A stretch of 64,000 nucleotides of DNA from Peribacillus frigoritolerans. GTDB taxonomy: Bacteria > Bacillota > Bacilli > Bacillales > DSM-1321. The notes beneath the pieces were generated by a model. It did not search any database. It saw nothing but the letters and a program-made list of their open reading frames with translations, and was not told the origin of the DNA. The stretch is taken from the NCBI GenBank assembly GCA_030562215.1, contig JAUPFL010000001.1:310001-374000 (forward strand). Direction: 5' to 3'. Position 1 is the first letter of the stretch. Each line of letters starts with the position of its first letter. The translations under genes and the position numbers were made by a program. Shown here in pieces: positions 17,746 through 27,343 of this stretch.

Positions 17746-19124
17746 CTACCTCTTGTATGGAAATCTTACAGAAGCCAGGGTACCTTCTTTAATCCGCTGA
17801 ATCGAAAACTCCCCATCCAAATCATTTTCCACCGTCATGCGGATGATATCCAGCCCCAAAGAAGGTTTCATTGCAGGTGAATATCCAATGCCATCATCTC
17901 TTACTTGAATTTCCAATTCAGGACCATCCTTTTGCAAGCATACGGTAATCTTACCTTCCGCCCCTTCCTTGAAAGCATGTTTCACACAATTATGAATGAG
18001 CTCATTCACCACCAGCGCGACAGAAATGCCAATATCGGAATCAATCGAATGAAGTTCACCACTATATTCAATGCTTAGGCTTTGACGCGCTTGATCCTCC
18101 GTATGAACAATCATATCGCCTATTTTTTCAATAAGCTCCAACAGATCCACATGATCGACCTGACTGCTTGCCAAAATGATTTCATAAACCGACGATATGC
18201 TTAACACCCTGTTCAAACTGACCAATAAATGGGGCTTGCTTTCTTCAGGGGCTCTAGCCTCATTTGCAGCCGTAGTAAACTGGCCACTGTCTGCAAATTA
18301 TTCTTCACCCTATGATGAATTTCTCGAATGGCTACTGACTTGCTGACCAACTCCCTCTCTTTATCCCGCAGTTCAGTCAGGTCCCGGATTATGATGAACG
18401 TTTCATTGGAATTCTTGTTGCCCAAATGGAATTTCTTTATTTGGATAATCTTTTTACCGATGTTCATTTCTTTCATTAAAATGTCCTCTTTTGAAACAAG
18501 AACATCGGCAAAGCCAGGAAAATAATCGAAAATCGATTCACCTAAAACACAGTCCGTCAAACAGATTTCCGATACTAAATTAATGGCGGCAGGATTCGTA
18601 TAAACAAGTCTGTTTTGGTTATTAATCAGGAAAATGGACTCCTCGATAAATTCAGGAACTAAGGAATTTTGTTGATCTTGCCTATCAAACTGATTTAAAG
18701 ATTCGGGTTCTTCATGAATCACCTTTTCCATGATCAAAACGGCGATGACCCGATTGCATTCCCCCTTGATTGGAACGACACTTTGCTGGACCATCGCTCC
18801 CTCTTGAGTCAATGCCCGATTCACGAACATGTCCTTTCCAGTGCGCAATACATAAAATACGGCCGGTTCAAAAGCCTCATAGGCAAATTTCCCGACAACC
18901 GGATGATTGTAAACCGATTTTACGGAATGTCCGCATGCCTCTGCGACGACAATGGCATGCCTCCCTTCACGCACCGGACAATCAATAAACACATTCGCTT
19001 TATTCAAATCGGCTATCAACGATAAATTCATTGATAGGTTTTCAAGAATTTGAATATCACGGTCCAGTAAATGAGTATGCAACTCACATAAATCTCGGAC
19101 AGTCATTGTCCGTTCCATAGGCAA
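17746..19124 (-). CDS. eutW: Ethanolamine sensor histidine kinase EutW, frame broken
   Basis: Cytoplasmic HisKA_2-type kinase partnered with EutV. An N-terminal GAF-like sensory region (residues ~20-150) is followed by a PAS-like region ([20 protein letters not shown]). The phosphoacceptor motif [20 protein letters not shown] is clear. The frame breaks in CCC near 18250; a fourth C gives [20 protein letters not shown] and leads into the ATPase part with [13 protein letters not shown] (N box) and [10 protein letters not shown] (G1 box). Restored length about 460 residues. The exact start (19124 TTG or 19118 ATG) is uncertain. Confidence 0.87.
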
Positions 19125-19405
19125 AACCCCAATAAACGTTTATTCATGGATATTATTATTGATTATTATAGATACCGACCCTATTTTTGTCAATATTCAA
19201 AATATTCTAATGTGATGTATTCTAACATTAGATGGCGTTATTTAAAACGATTGACCCACATTCTTATCAACTCACTTGTGGAGCAAAGTTACCACCTTGA
19301 GTCCATATATTACCACCTCTCCATATAGTCAGATCCCTTACATACTCATGAATTCCACCTCTTCTGGTTATAGTAAAAAAGAAATTAACAGAGGAGGTAC
19401 ATTCC

Positions 19406-19561
19406 ATGAAAAGTTCAAAGGAGTTTGTTGAAAGCATTCAAGAGCAGCAAAAAAGGAAGAAGGCAATATGCGCCGTCAAGGCAATGGGAATCCCGCTCAG
19501 AAATTACCGAATAAAAAACATTAATGAAGACAATCTTCAAAAGATCCCAGCCTTAAGATAG
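19406..19561 (+). CDS. Small basic protein, 51 aa
   Basis: The ATG follows GAGGAGGTACATTCC, a strong ribosome binding site. The product begins MKSSKEFVESIQEQQKRKKA, then contains VKAMGIPLRNYRIKNINEDN; it is charged and soluble, with no signal peptide. The 5' arm of the terminator lies in the last codons and the stop codon sits at the start of the 3' arm, a very compact gene. Not recognised. Confidence 0.65.
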   Translation: MKSSKEFVESIQEQQKRKKAICAVKAMGIPLRNYRIKNINEDNLQKIPALR

Positions 19562-19577
19562 GCTGGGATTCTTTTCA
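19544..19577 (+). terminator. Terminator overlapping the small gene's stop codon
   Basis: ATCCCAGCC (19544-19552) pairs with GGCTGGGAT (19561-19569), followed by TCTTTTC. Confidence 0.75.
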
Positions 19578-19584
19578 CTCCGAT

Positions 19585-20283
19585 TCACTTTTTTTTCTTC
19601 TTCATCGCTTCGATTTCTTTTGAGAATGTTTCTTCTATCTCTTTTTTATTTCCATATAAAAAGAGGTTATCCCCTAATTTGATTTTATACTCATATAGCT
19701 CTTTTCTGATTTTCACTTCTCCGCTTTCAATAAATAAAATATTGATGTCGGCTCCATGTGATATGACATCAAAGGCTTTGACATCGATGAATTCGGAGTC
19801 CTCATAAATATCGATCTCCATGACCACGTCTTCATCTTCTAAAAATAGGACCTCTTCTATCGGGTGTTCCCATAGTTCATAATGATTGTACATTTCACTT
19901 TTCAACTTATTCGATATTCTATTATTCAGGAATGGAGCTTTCACTAAAACGGTTAAAACCACCAATATTCCAATAATGATGCTTAACTCCATCAAGCGCA
20001 GATCATCTGTAAGCAATGTACTGATCGATGAAATGATGACAGCAAGCGAGAAAGCACCAAATAAAATTAAGAACATGCTTATTTTCCTTCGAACGGGATG
20101 ATCGATGATGGATTTTGACTCGTCAGTTGTAAAACCAGTACCCGTCAGCATGGAGATAACCTGAAATCTTGCCACTGTGGTTTTTAATCCTGTCAATTTC
20201 ATCAAGGTGACCGATATTTCAATAACAAGAACAATGATTATTAAATAAAGCAACATAAAAAGTAAATTCATCAAAATGTTCAC
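19585..20283 (-). CDS. Membrane protein with TrkA-C-like cytoplasmic domain
   Basis: 232 residues. Three to four hydrophobic helices fill the first ~115 residues (LLFMLLYLIIIVLVIEISV; ISMFLILFGAFSLAVIISSI; IIIGILVVLTVLVKAPFL). A soluble region follows, with ELYEYKIKLGDNLFLYGNKK resembling an RCK/TrkA-C fold, and a poly-lysine tail. MLTGTGFTTDES recalls the filter-like segments of Trk/Ktr proteins but is too short for certainty. I infer a membrane protein possibly linked to ion transport or sensing. It stands alone on its strand. Confidence 0.6.
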   Translation of the reverse strand: MNILMNLLFMLLYLIIIVLVIEISVTLMKLTGLKTTVARFQVISMLTGTGFTTDESKSIIDHPVRRKISMFLILFGAFSLAVIISSISTLLTDDLRLMELSIIIGILVVLTVLVKAPFLNNRISNKLKSEMYNHYELWEHPIEEVLFLEDEDVVMEIDIYEDSEFIDVKAFDVISHGADINILFIESGEVKIRKELYEYKIKLGDNLFLYGNKKEIEETFSKEIEAMKKKKK

Positions 20284-20373
20284 TTCCTCATCTATGGTTT
20301 ACCCCAATCACGACAAAAGAAATCTCATTCGATGTTCATTTTAAGTTTCCATCTATAGCTGACATAGACAAAC

Positions 20374-20417
20374 AAAAAAAACACAGTAAGATCCAACTTG
20401 AATCCTACTGCGTTTTT
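20374..20417 (-). terminator. Terminator after yojO
   Basis: On the minus strand ACGCAGTAGGAT pairs imperfectly with ATCTTACTGTGT, followed by a long T run (20371-20380 as A on the plus strand). Confidence 0.75.
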
Positions 20418-20430
20418 ATCTATCTATTTC

Positions 20431-22345
20431 TTAAATGGTCTTCAGCAGCAGTTTTTTTAACAGCGGTGTAAATTGTTCTGGCAATTCAGCTACACTCGGA
20501 ATCATCAGGCGTTCTTTGCCATAGATGTTCTTCATCGTCATTTCTTCACTTTCATCGATGCCTCCATCCGCTAAAAACAGGCCGATGACTTCGATGCCTT
20601 TCTTCCTGGCTTCCGAAACAGCAAGGTGTGTATCGACAATGCCATTTTGATCATAATCGCTTGCTGCCGGCTCACCGTCGGAAAATACGAGCAAGAAACG
20701 GTTTTTTTCACGTCTTTTTCCAATTCCATTGTGGCAACCCTGATACTGTATCCATCCCGGTTGTCTTCCTCTGGCTCAAGCTGCATGATTTTAGCTCCTG
20801 AGTTTAGATAAAGGGAATCGGAATGGGACTGGATCACATGGAAATAGTTCGGCTGATATCCTTCTCTCACTTCATTTGCATCTTCCCAAAATCCCACGAT
20901 CGAGTGGGGGATCCTTAATTTCTTCAGCACTTCATGAAACAGGACGACCCCTCGTTTCGTTTCATCCATTTTGTTATGCATGGAAGCCGAGCAATCGATA
21001 AGCAATGTGAATACGGCATCCATTTCATTGGAATCCTGGTTCTTTTTATAAAAGACCCTTGGATTTTCTTCAAATACAAGCGGCAGTAATTTCTTTGATA
21101 AACGGCCATAAACCAAATCTTTTCTTGGTACGTTCTTTTTATTTTCCAGCGTCTTTTCAATTGTACTGGAGAGTTTTCTCTTGAACGGTTCAATATCCGC
21201 AACAAACTCTCGGTACTGTTTCTCTTCCGTAAGAGTTGGTATTTTTGCTTCTTTGATTACCTGAACGACGTCTTTATTTTCTTCACCAAATGGATGTTCA
21301 CCGCTTTTGCCCATATTGGTTTGTTTCTTCTCCAGCGTTTCTTGCTGATTGTATTCCTTTTGTTGACTTTCCCCTGATGAACCCTGGATCGAAGCCAGTG
21401 CTTGGTCGGCATCTTCCGCTTCCCGGGCACCTCCGCCCATCAGGCTTGTTTTCGTTCCCTGCTCCAATTCAAATTGGAGAAAAGTCGAATTACTCTCGCC
21501 GTTCTTGTTCTCCCGATGCCAAGTCGAGAATTTTTCATCAATGAACTCACTTTTTTCTTCATCTGCATCATCTGTATCATCGTTCAACAGTTCATCATTT
21601 CTAGTCAGTTCATCAAATAAGGTATTTGCTTTATACTTTTCCACACTTGCAATGGGGAAAATGAAATATTCATTCATCGTATCCTCGTATCCATCGTTCA
21701 CACGGAAAACGATTTGCTCGCAAATCCTTGTGATATCACTGGTTTTAGTAGCTTCAAAGACCGAATGGATGAACGGTTTGAGCTTCTCCAGTTCTTCCAG
21801 CTGCTTTTCATTGGCTCTTGGAAAAATCGGATCCGGCCTATCAGATTGAAGCAGTAAATATATGAGGCAGTATAATTCATCCAGTGCAAAACTTCTTGTG
21901 ACATTCGTCGCCAATTGGCTTTCGAAATATTGTTTAAGGTAAGCACCCCTTACCGAAAACCATTTTTTCGTGCCTGGCCTTTCTTTCTTCACCAATTCTT
22001 CCAATCGCAAATCTTCCAGCAAAGCGAATAATTGGGCTGCAAACTTCGGAAGCGAACTTTCCCCAATGCTCTCCTGGTACTCCTTCATGCTCTGGATCGT
22101 TGTATGATGCAGCGTACCTATCGTTCTAAGAAGCACGTCCGTTTTCAGCCCCGCTTCCTTCACTTCCTTATTGCCATTTTCCCAAAAATGGCTGGCTGTG
22201 ACCTTATTCTCGATCAGATCAATGAAGGAGCCATAATTGTATTCGAATTCCAGCTCAGGAATGCCGGATAAAACAGTCGAGAGATCCTGAAGCTGTAAAA
22301 AAGAGCCGTATCTATTATTGAATCATTGAACCGGATATACTTCAT
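20431..22345 (-). CDS. yojO: NorD/CoxE-like von Willebrand factor A protein YojO, frame broken twice
   Basis: Partner of the MoxR-type ATPase YojN; such pairs are thought to act as metal-chelatase-like assembly or activation machines. The start at 22345 follows AGGAGA. MKYIRFNDS is separated from GSFLQLQDLSTVLSGIPELE by a missing A near 22312. The C-terminal vWA domain has FTLLIDCSASMHNKMDETKR (MIDAS DxSxS). A second break, in AAAAAAA near 20705, separates it from LLVFSDGEPAASDYDQNGIV. The restored length is about 638 residues. The middle is acidic and low-complexity, as in the family. Confidence 0.85.
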
Positions 22346-22360
22346 GAGGCATTCTCCTAG

Positions 22361-23227
22361 TTAGAATAATGTGTCAGCCAAGTTCTTCACGAACTCACGC
22401 TCACGTTCCTCGTCCAACTTATCCACAATGGAACGAAGAATCGCCCGTTTCGGCGGGATCAACACACTCAGATCGCAAGCATCAAGCAAAGCCCTGATCG
22501 ATGCCGCATCTTCAGCCACCTTCCCTTGATTCACGGCATTTATCAAATCACTCGACAGTTTAACGAACAAATCAATACTTCTTGGGTCCTTCAACTTTGT
22601 ATTGGTTTCTATCAATTGCTTTAACTGCTCCCCTTCGATATAAGGAACTTCAATTACGACAAACCTATTTTTTAGCGCTTCATTCAGCGGCACTGTACCA
22701 ACATACCCTTCGTTGATTGCAGCAATCACATTAAAGCCTTCTTTTGCCGTTATGACTTCATTCGTGAACGGATTCGTTATCGTCCTTCTGTAATCAAGCA
22801 CACCGTTGATAAGCGGCAGAGTTTCCGGTTTCGCCATGTTGATTTCATCTATATATAGGAAGTGACCGTAATTCATCGAATTGGTCACTGGTCCAGGTAC
22901 GAATTCTATCACTTGTTTTTCCTCTTTGTAAGCCAGCGTCTTGAAGCCCAATAAGCTTTCGGCATCCAAGTCGACTGAGCAGTTGACACTGAACATCGGC
23001 TGGTTGAATAAATTCGATAATGTCTCGGCAAACTTTGTCTTTCCAGCCCCTGTCGGACCCTTCAAAAGGATATTCTTCCCCATGCTCAAGGCCGTGATGG
23101 CATCCACCATCAACTCCATCTCGGGAGGCAGATATCCGCCGCTCCTGATCAATTCCTCAAATTGAGCAGGATTCTTTTGGCTTGCTTGTAATATATTCGC
23201 TATTTCTATTGGTAATCGATTGATCAT
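22361..23227 (-). CDS. yojN: MoxR/NorQ-type AAA+ ATPase YojN
   Basis: AAA+ ATPase paired with the vWA protein YojO. The start [14 protein letters not shown] at 23227 is preferred because TAGGAACATA lies just upstream. Walker A is [18 protein letters not shown] and Walker B is [20 protein letters not shown]. The sensor/arginine region [20 protein letters not shown] is intact. The 288-residue frame is unbroken. Fifteen bases separate it from yojO, so the two form one operon. Confidence 0.88.
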   Translation of the reverse strand: MINRLPIEIANILQASQKNPAQFEELIRSGGYLPPEMELMVDAITALSMGKNILLKGPTGAGKTKFAETLSNLFNQPMFSVNCSVDLDAESLLGFKTLAYKEEKQVIEFVPGPVTNSMNYGHFLYIDEINMAKPETLPLINGVLDYRRTITNPFTNEVITAKEGFNVIAAINEGYVGTVPLNEALKNRFVVIEVPYIEGEQLKQLIETNTKLKDPRSIDLFVKLSSDLINAVNQGKVAEDAASIRALLDACDLSVLIPPKRAILRSIVDKLDEEREREFVKNLADTLF

Positions 23228-23290
23228 TATGTTCCTACACCCCTTTCTGAACATTTTAAGGCTCTTTCGCATTAAAAACAAACACTAAGA

Positions 23291-23318
23291 AAAGGAGCTG
23301 TCATCAAGACAGCTCCCA
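23291..23318 (-). terminator. Terminator between brnQ/repeats and yojN
   Basis: GGAGCTGTC (23294-23302) pairs with GACAGCTCC (23308-23316); on the minus strand a TTTTCTT tail follows. Confidence 0.65.
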
Positions 23319-23481
23319 GACTGTAGAAAAACTCGGAGTAAAGCGAGTTTGCCCTGCAGTTTTATTCAGAAATCCGCTCCCTTTCCGCCGACTGGCTCCC
23401 AAGCCTCCTCACCGCAAGCGGCTGTGGGGTCTCGGCCGGCCAGTTATTCGGGAGCAGTGTCGCAAATTTCTTCAATCCAAT
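23319..23481. repeat. Intergenic repeat family 2, copy D, with repeated hairpin module
   Basis: Starts CCCAGACTGTAGAAAAACTC and CCTGCAGTTTTATT, a degenerate form of the hairpin at 10247-10293, then AGAAATCCGCTCCCTTTCC, CTCGGCCGGCCAGTTATTCG and TTTCTTCAATCCAATGAA, matching copy B block by block. Confidence 0.7.
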
Positions 23482-23490
23482 GAAACAACC

Positions 23491-23625
23491 CAGTTAATTG
23501 GAACGGAAGGTACGGGACTCCTGCGGGAAAAGCGTGTCCAAGGGAGACCCCACATGCGCAAAGAGCGCCGAGGGCGGACCGCCCGCGGAAAGCGAGTGCC
23601 TGGAGGCAACGTTATTCGAGTTGAT
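23491..23625. repeat. Intergenic repeat family 1, copy E
   Basis: CAGTTAATTGGAACGG, GGACTCCTGCGGGA, GGGAGACCCCACATGCGC, CCGCCCGCGGAAAGCGAGTG and terminal GAGTTGATTT match copy A in order. As at 10.3-10.8 kb, it sits beside a family 2 copy. Confidence 0.7.
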
Positions 23626-23636
23626 TTTGATGATCC

Positions 23637-24968
23637 TTAATAGGCTTCTTTAGGGTCACCTTTCAATAGGTATACCATATAGCCCAATACACCGCCGATG
23701 ATGGCAGGAATCACCCATCCCACCCCTACACTATATAGTGGAAGGTATTGAGTGAAAAGGTCAGAAACAGCTTCCATTTTAATGCCTGATGCCACTATTC
23801 CATCCATTATGCTGATGATGGCCGTTAATAATAAGCTTCCTAAATATACCTCCGATTTCCCTTTGAAAAAGGAATGGAAGAACGTAAGAACAATCAAAAC
23901 GATCGCCACGGGATAAAGCGCCGTTAACACAGGCACTGTAATGGAAATCAGCTTGGTCAAACCTACATTGGCAACAGCCGCACTGAAAACGGAGAAGATG
24001 ACGACGTATGATTTATACGATACGCCAGGCATTAATTTATTGAAATACGTAGCACAAGCCGTTATCAAACCGATGCTTGTCGTCAGGCAAGCAGCGATTA
24101 CAATCAACCCTAACAGCACGGCGCCAGCAGATCCGAAAAAATGATTCGAGGCTTGAGCCAAAACGTCTCCGCCATTACCCAGCAGACCGAGTTTTTCCAC
24201 ACTTGTTGCCCCGACATAAGCTAAGGACGTATAAACAATCACCAGCAAAGCGGCAGCTATAATGCCGGCTTTAAGACAAAAGCCTAACACTTCTTTTCTG
24301 GATGTTATCCCTTTATCTTTGATCGCGTTGATGACGATGATCCCAAATGCAAATGCTGCCAGCGTATCCATAGTCAAATATCCTTCTTTAAATCCCTTGA
24401 AGAAAGAATTATCTGAATAATCTGTCGCTGGTGACTGGATTTCACCCATTGGGTTAATAATTGCGACCACAATGAGAATCCCGATGAAAATCAATAATAA
24501 AGGTGTTAAAATTTTTCCGACGATATCCAGCATTTTTGATGGATTGATGGATAATAAACAGGCAATTCCAAAGTATATGATCGTGAATATCAGCAATGGT
24601 AAAAAACCGACATCATTAGATAGGAAAGGTTTAATCCCTATTTCGTAGGATACACTCCCCGTTCTGGGAAGCGCGAAAAGCGGTCCCAAAGATAAATAAA
24701 GCACGACTGTGAAAATGATGCCGAATAACGGGTGTGCCCTGCTTGCAAGCGATTGAACATCATTTTTCCCCGAAAAACCAAAGGCCAATATTGTAATGAA
24801 TGGCAGTCCAACACCAGTAATGATGAATCCTAAACTGGCCGACCATAAATTGGTCCCCGCGGATTGACCGAGCATGGCAGGGAAAATTAAGTTTCCTGCA
24901 CCAAAAAACAAAGCAAAAAGCATTAATCCTGTTACAATGACAAAAGACAGCGGTGCTTTCTGTGACAT
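23637..24968 (-). CDS. brnQ: Branched-chain amino acid:cation symporter BrnQ
   Basis: LIVCS-family carrier for leucine, isoleucine and valine. The 443-residue frame is intact with about twelve membrane helices. Family segments: FALFFGAGNLIFPAMLGQSA near the N-terminus, GPLFALPRTGSVSYEIGIKP, and TTSIGLITACATYFNKLMPG. The ATG follows GGAGGGCTCTAT. It is monocistronic; the repeats D and E lie downstream. No T-box was seen in its 5' region. Confidence 0.92.
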   Translation of the reverse strand: MSQKAPLSFVIVTGLMLFALFFGAGNLIFPAMLGQSAGTNLWSASLGFIITGVGLPFITILAFGFSGKNDVQSLASRAHPLFGIIFTVVLYLSLGPLFALPRTGSVSYEIGIKPFLSNDVGFLPLLIFTIIYFGIACLLSINPSKMLDIVGKILTPLLLIFIGILIVVAIINPMGEIQSPATDYSDNSFFKGFKEGYLTMDTLAAFAFGIIVINAIKDKGITSRKEVLGFCLKAGIIAAALLVIVYTSLAYVGATSVEKLGLLGNGGDVLAQASNHFFGSAGAVLLGLIVIAACLTTSIGLITACATYFNKLMPGVSYKSYVVIFSVFSAAVANVGLTKLISITVPVLTALYPVAIVLIVLTFFHSFFKGKSEVYLGSLLLTAIISIMDGIVASGIKMEAVSDLFTQYLPLYSVGVGWVIPAIIGGVLGYMVYLLKGDPKEAY

Positions 24969-25325
24969 ATAGAGCCCTCCATTGTTTTGATTATCTTAAA
25001 GAAGAAAGAGTTGTCCAACAATTCCCGGTAAAAAAGACATGAACTTCGAACCATTCTACTAATCAGTTAAAATGGACCTCATGCTATGAATCATCCATGA
25101 CTCTCCTTACTATAAAATCCGGCGGAAGGTTTGTCAAAGCTATTTCATTCATTATTCGGAAAAATCTTTCTTTTCTTACTTCTTTTTAAGAAAACGAGAG
25201 AGACATTTAGATTCAACAGAAAAGTTGAGTAAAAAGTACTGCAATTTATTTTGCGGAAAAAATGTTTTAATATTCAGATATTTATTCAAACTATATAAAA
25301 AACAAGAAAAACAGGAGGAGTAAAC
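24969..25325. other. Divergent intergenic region brnQ / acetyltransferase
   Basis: This A/T-rich gap should hold the promoters of both divergent genes. AACAGGAGGAG just before 25326 is the ribosome binding site of the acetyltransferase gene. I see no riboswitch, repeat or further gene. TATTTTGCGGAAAAAAT near 25246-25262 resembles half of a CodY box, but the spacing is off. Confidence 0.4.
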
Positions 25326-25892
25326 ATGAATACCGAAAAAGAAAAGATGGTGAGCGGGAAACCTTACATGGCCGCCGATCCGGAATTAATCAGAGATAGG
25401 GAAAATGCCAGAAAGTTGACCCGGTTATACAATCAGACAACGGAAAGCGAAGGGGATGAACGGACTGCACTGCTGAAAAGGCTTTTAGGTTCCACTGGGC
25501 TAAATGTATATATTGAACCCACTTTCCGTTGTGACTATGGATACAACATTTCTGTCGGGGAAAACTTTTATGCTAATTTTGATTGTGTCATTTTGGATGT
25601 TTGTGAAGTGACAATTGGCAGGGACTGCATGTTGGCTCCCGGAGTGCATATCTATACAGCCACACATCCACTGGATCCCTTTGAACGCAGTTCTGGAGTG
25701 GAATACGGAAAACCGGTTACGATAGGGGATCATGTATGGATTGGCGGCAGGGCCATCATCAATCCTGGCGTAACAATAGGGAGCCATTCCGTCGTCGCCT
25801 CAGGGGCAGTCGTAACAAAGGATGTTCCTGAAGGCGTTGTTGTCGGCGGAAACCCAGCGAAGGTCATCAAGCATATCGAAGGAATTAAATAA
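25326..25892 (+). CDS. maa: Maltose/galactoside O-acetyltransferase (left-handed beta helix)
   Basis: Hexapeptide-repeat acetyltransferase of the Maa/LacA group, transferring acetyl from acetyl-CoA to sugars. The N-terminal helical part ([20 protein letters not shown]) is typical of Maa. The catalytic-region signatures are [20 protein letters not shown] and [16 protein letters not shown] (catalytic His), followed by [20 protein letters not shown] and [20 protein letters not shown]. 188 residues, full length. Monocistronic, with AGGAGGAG before the ATG and a terminator after. Confidence 0.88.
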   Translation: MNTEKEKMVSGKPYMAADPELIRDRENARKLTRLYNQTTESEGDERTALLKRLLGSTGLNVYIEPTFRCDYGYNISVGENFYANFDCVILDVCEVTIGRDCMLAPGVHIYTATHPLDPFERSSGVEYGKPVTIGDHVWIGGRAIINPGVTIGSHSVVASGAVVTKDVPEGVVVGGNPAKVIKHIEGIK

Positions 25893-25894
25893 GC

Positions 25895-25934
25895 AGAGCC
25901 CACTCCCCCGAGTGGCTCTGCCCCTGTTTTTCGT
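25895..25934. terminator. Terminator between convergent genes
   Basis: GCAGAGCCCACTC pairs with GAGTGGCTCTGC, followed by CCCCTGTTTTT. Confidence 0.8.
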
Positions 25935-26577
25935 TAAATTTTCCTCAATGCTTCCGCGATTGCAGTATCGCCAGAGATTAAATCAAATGAACGCTTATAG
26001 GTATTTTCTTCGGTCAATGAAGCAAGAATCGTTCGAGCCACATCTTCACGGGCAATCGAACCTCTTTCCAATTCCTCGGCGGCGGTCACTTTGCCTGTTC
26101 CCGGTTCATTCACCAGTCCGCCAGGCCGAATGATCGTATAATTTAAATCGCTTTGTAACAATGCCCTATCCGCATAGTGCTTGGCCACATAATACGGTTT
26201 GATGGCTTCATTCCAGTTTTCACGATTATTGGCCTGAAAAGCACTCACCATGATGAATCGGTCGATTCCCAAGTTTTCTGCCGCTTCAATCGTTTTAACT
26301 GCACCATCCAGATCAATCAACAGCGTTTGATCAGCGCCGGTGCTCCTCCGGATCCTGCTGTGAACACGATGGCATCACAGCCTTTTGCCGCATTCGCAAT
26401 CTCATCCACTGATCCAGTTAAACTGACGACTGCAGATTCAATTCCATTTTTCTCTAAATGCTTACTTTGCTCTTCTTTGCGAACCATTGCCCGTACACGA
26501 TGTTTCGGGCTATCTTTTAATAAATCTACAAGATGTTTACCGATCTGCCCATTTGCCCCAACTACGAATACTTTCAT
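25934..26577 (-). CDS. NAD(P)-binding SDR-like protein (YhfK/YwnB type), frame broken
   Basis: Atypical short-chain dehydrogenase of the NmrA/YhfK group, probably a small NAD(P)H-dependent reductase of unknown substrate. The start MKVFVVGANGQIGKHLVDLL at 26577 holds the GxxGxxG dinucleotide motif. The frame breaks at GGAGGAGCACC near 26330; a restored G gives SGGSTGADQTLLIDLDGAVK, the expected continuation. The rest shows FIMVSAFQANN and YTIIRPGGLVNEPGTGKVTA, characteristic of the group. Restored length about 214 residues. Monocistronic. Confidence 0.82.
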
Positions 26578-26686
26578 AAAGTCAGCTCCCATAATGGTTA
26601 GTTTGGATTCCTTTCAAATTATTTCATGGACTTATAACATTATCAAACAATCAGCCCGCCGATTCAGCTTTAACATTGGAAAAAGT

Positions 26687-26715
26687 TTGGCAACTACACT
26701 TATATATTTTATAAT
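26687..26715 (+). promoter_or_regulatory. Consensus sigma-A promoter
   Basis: TTGGCA (26687-26692) and a perfect TATAAT (26710-26715) are separated by 17 bases, upstream of a 30-codon frame and the CD3324-like gene. Confidence 0.75.
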
Positions 26716-26760
26716 AAGAACAACACGTGTTATTCAGAAACACAAAGGGGAGGTGTAAAG

Positions 26761-26853
26761 ATGGCAATAATAATGTTAATGCCACCTTCTGCAGCGTCTC
26801 ATGCAAAGCCTAGTATTGGAGGCGATACTTTGCATGGGGTTGAATTAAGCTAA
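26761..26853 (+). CDS. 30-aa peptide, possible leader peptide
   Basis: The ATG follows AAGGGGAGGTGTAAAG, a very strong ribosome binding site, 46 bases after a consensus promoter. The peptide is MAIIMLMPPSAASHAKPSIG, then GDTLHGVELS. A stable hairpin (26800-26836) lies inside the frame. It may be a small protein or a regulatory upstream ORF for the CD3324-like gene 82 bases downstream. I cannot tell which. Confidence 0.5.
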   Translation: MAIIMLMPPSAASHAKPSIGGDTLHGVELS

Positions 26854-26935
26854 ACTCAATCGCCCGCCTTATCATTTCTAATATTCGGCTTTGCACCTTA
26901 TTTCATTCTTAATAAAGAATAAGGGGCTGGCAGAA

Positions 26936-27199
26936 ATGAAATATGTAAAAGCGACGGCCGTTTTACCTGAAAAGCTGATCGTTGAAATTCAAAAGTATGT
27001 GCAAGGTGAAACCATATATATCCCTAAACCCGAAAAGGCCCATCACAAATGGGGAACCCGTTCGGGATCAAGGGAATTGATCGATGACCGGAATGCCTCT
27101 ATAAAATATGCATTCAAAGACGGTCATTCCATCCATCAATTAGCCGAGGAACATTTTCTTTCCGCGGAAACCATCAAGAAAATCGTTTATTCTAAATAG
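26936..27199 (+). CDS. CD3324-like small HTH regulator
   Basis: 87 residues, MKYVKATAVLPEKLIVEIQK, then YVQGETIYIPKPE and the C-terminal helix-turn-helix-like DGHSIHQLAEEHFLSAETIK. This matches CD3324 family proteins related to Mor-type activators. The ATG at 26936 is chosen because AAGGGGCTGG precedes it, rather than an earlier in-frame start at 26891. It is the second frame on the transcript from the promoter at 26687 and is closed by a terminator. Confidence 0.75.
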   Translation: MKYVKATAVLPEKLIVEIQKYVQGETIYIPKPEKAHHKWGTRSGSRELIDDRNASIKYAFKDGHSIHQLAEEHFLSAETIKKIVYSK

Positions 27200-27210
27200 G
27201 ATTACACGGG

Positions 27211-27240
27211 TAGCACTGATAATGATGTCAGTGCTATTTG
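27211..27240 (+). terminator. Terminator after the CD3324-like gene
   Basis: TAGCACTGA pairs with TCAGTGCTA, followed by TTTG. Confidence 0.65.
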
Positions 27241-27343
27241 TATGCCGAGTATGTTTCTTAGTCGTTTTCCCCCTTTTAAAGCAGATGCAATTTATGTAAA
27301 GTAAAGAGAAACGGTAACACATGCAGAAACAGGAGTGAAGAAA

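Noticed and set aside
19146..19328. 60-codon plus-strand frame upstream of the small gene at 19406
   Set aside because: A/T-rich, no ribosome binding site, overlaps the likely eutW promoter region.
24969..25325. Possible CodY box or T-box upstream of brnQ
   Set aside because: The best match to the CodY consensus has wrong spacing, and no T-box core sequence is present.
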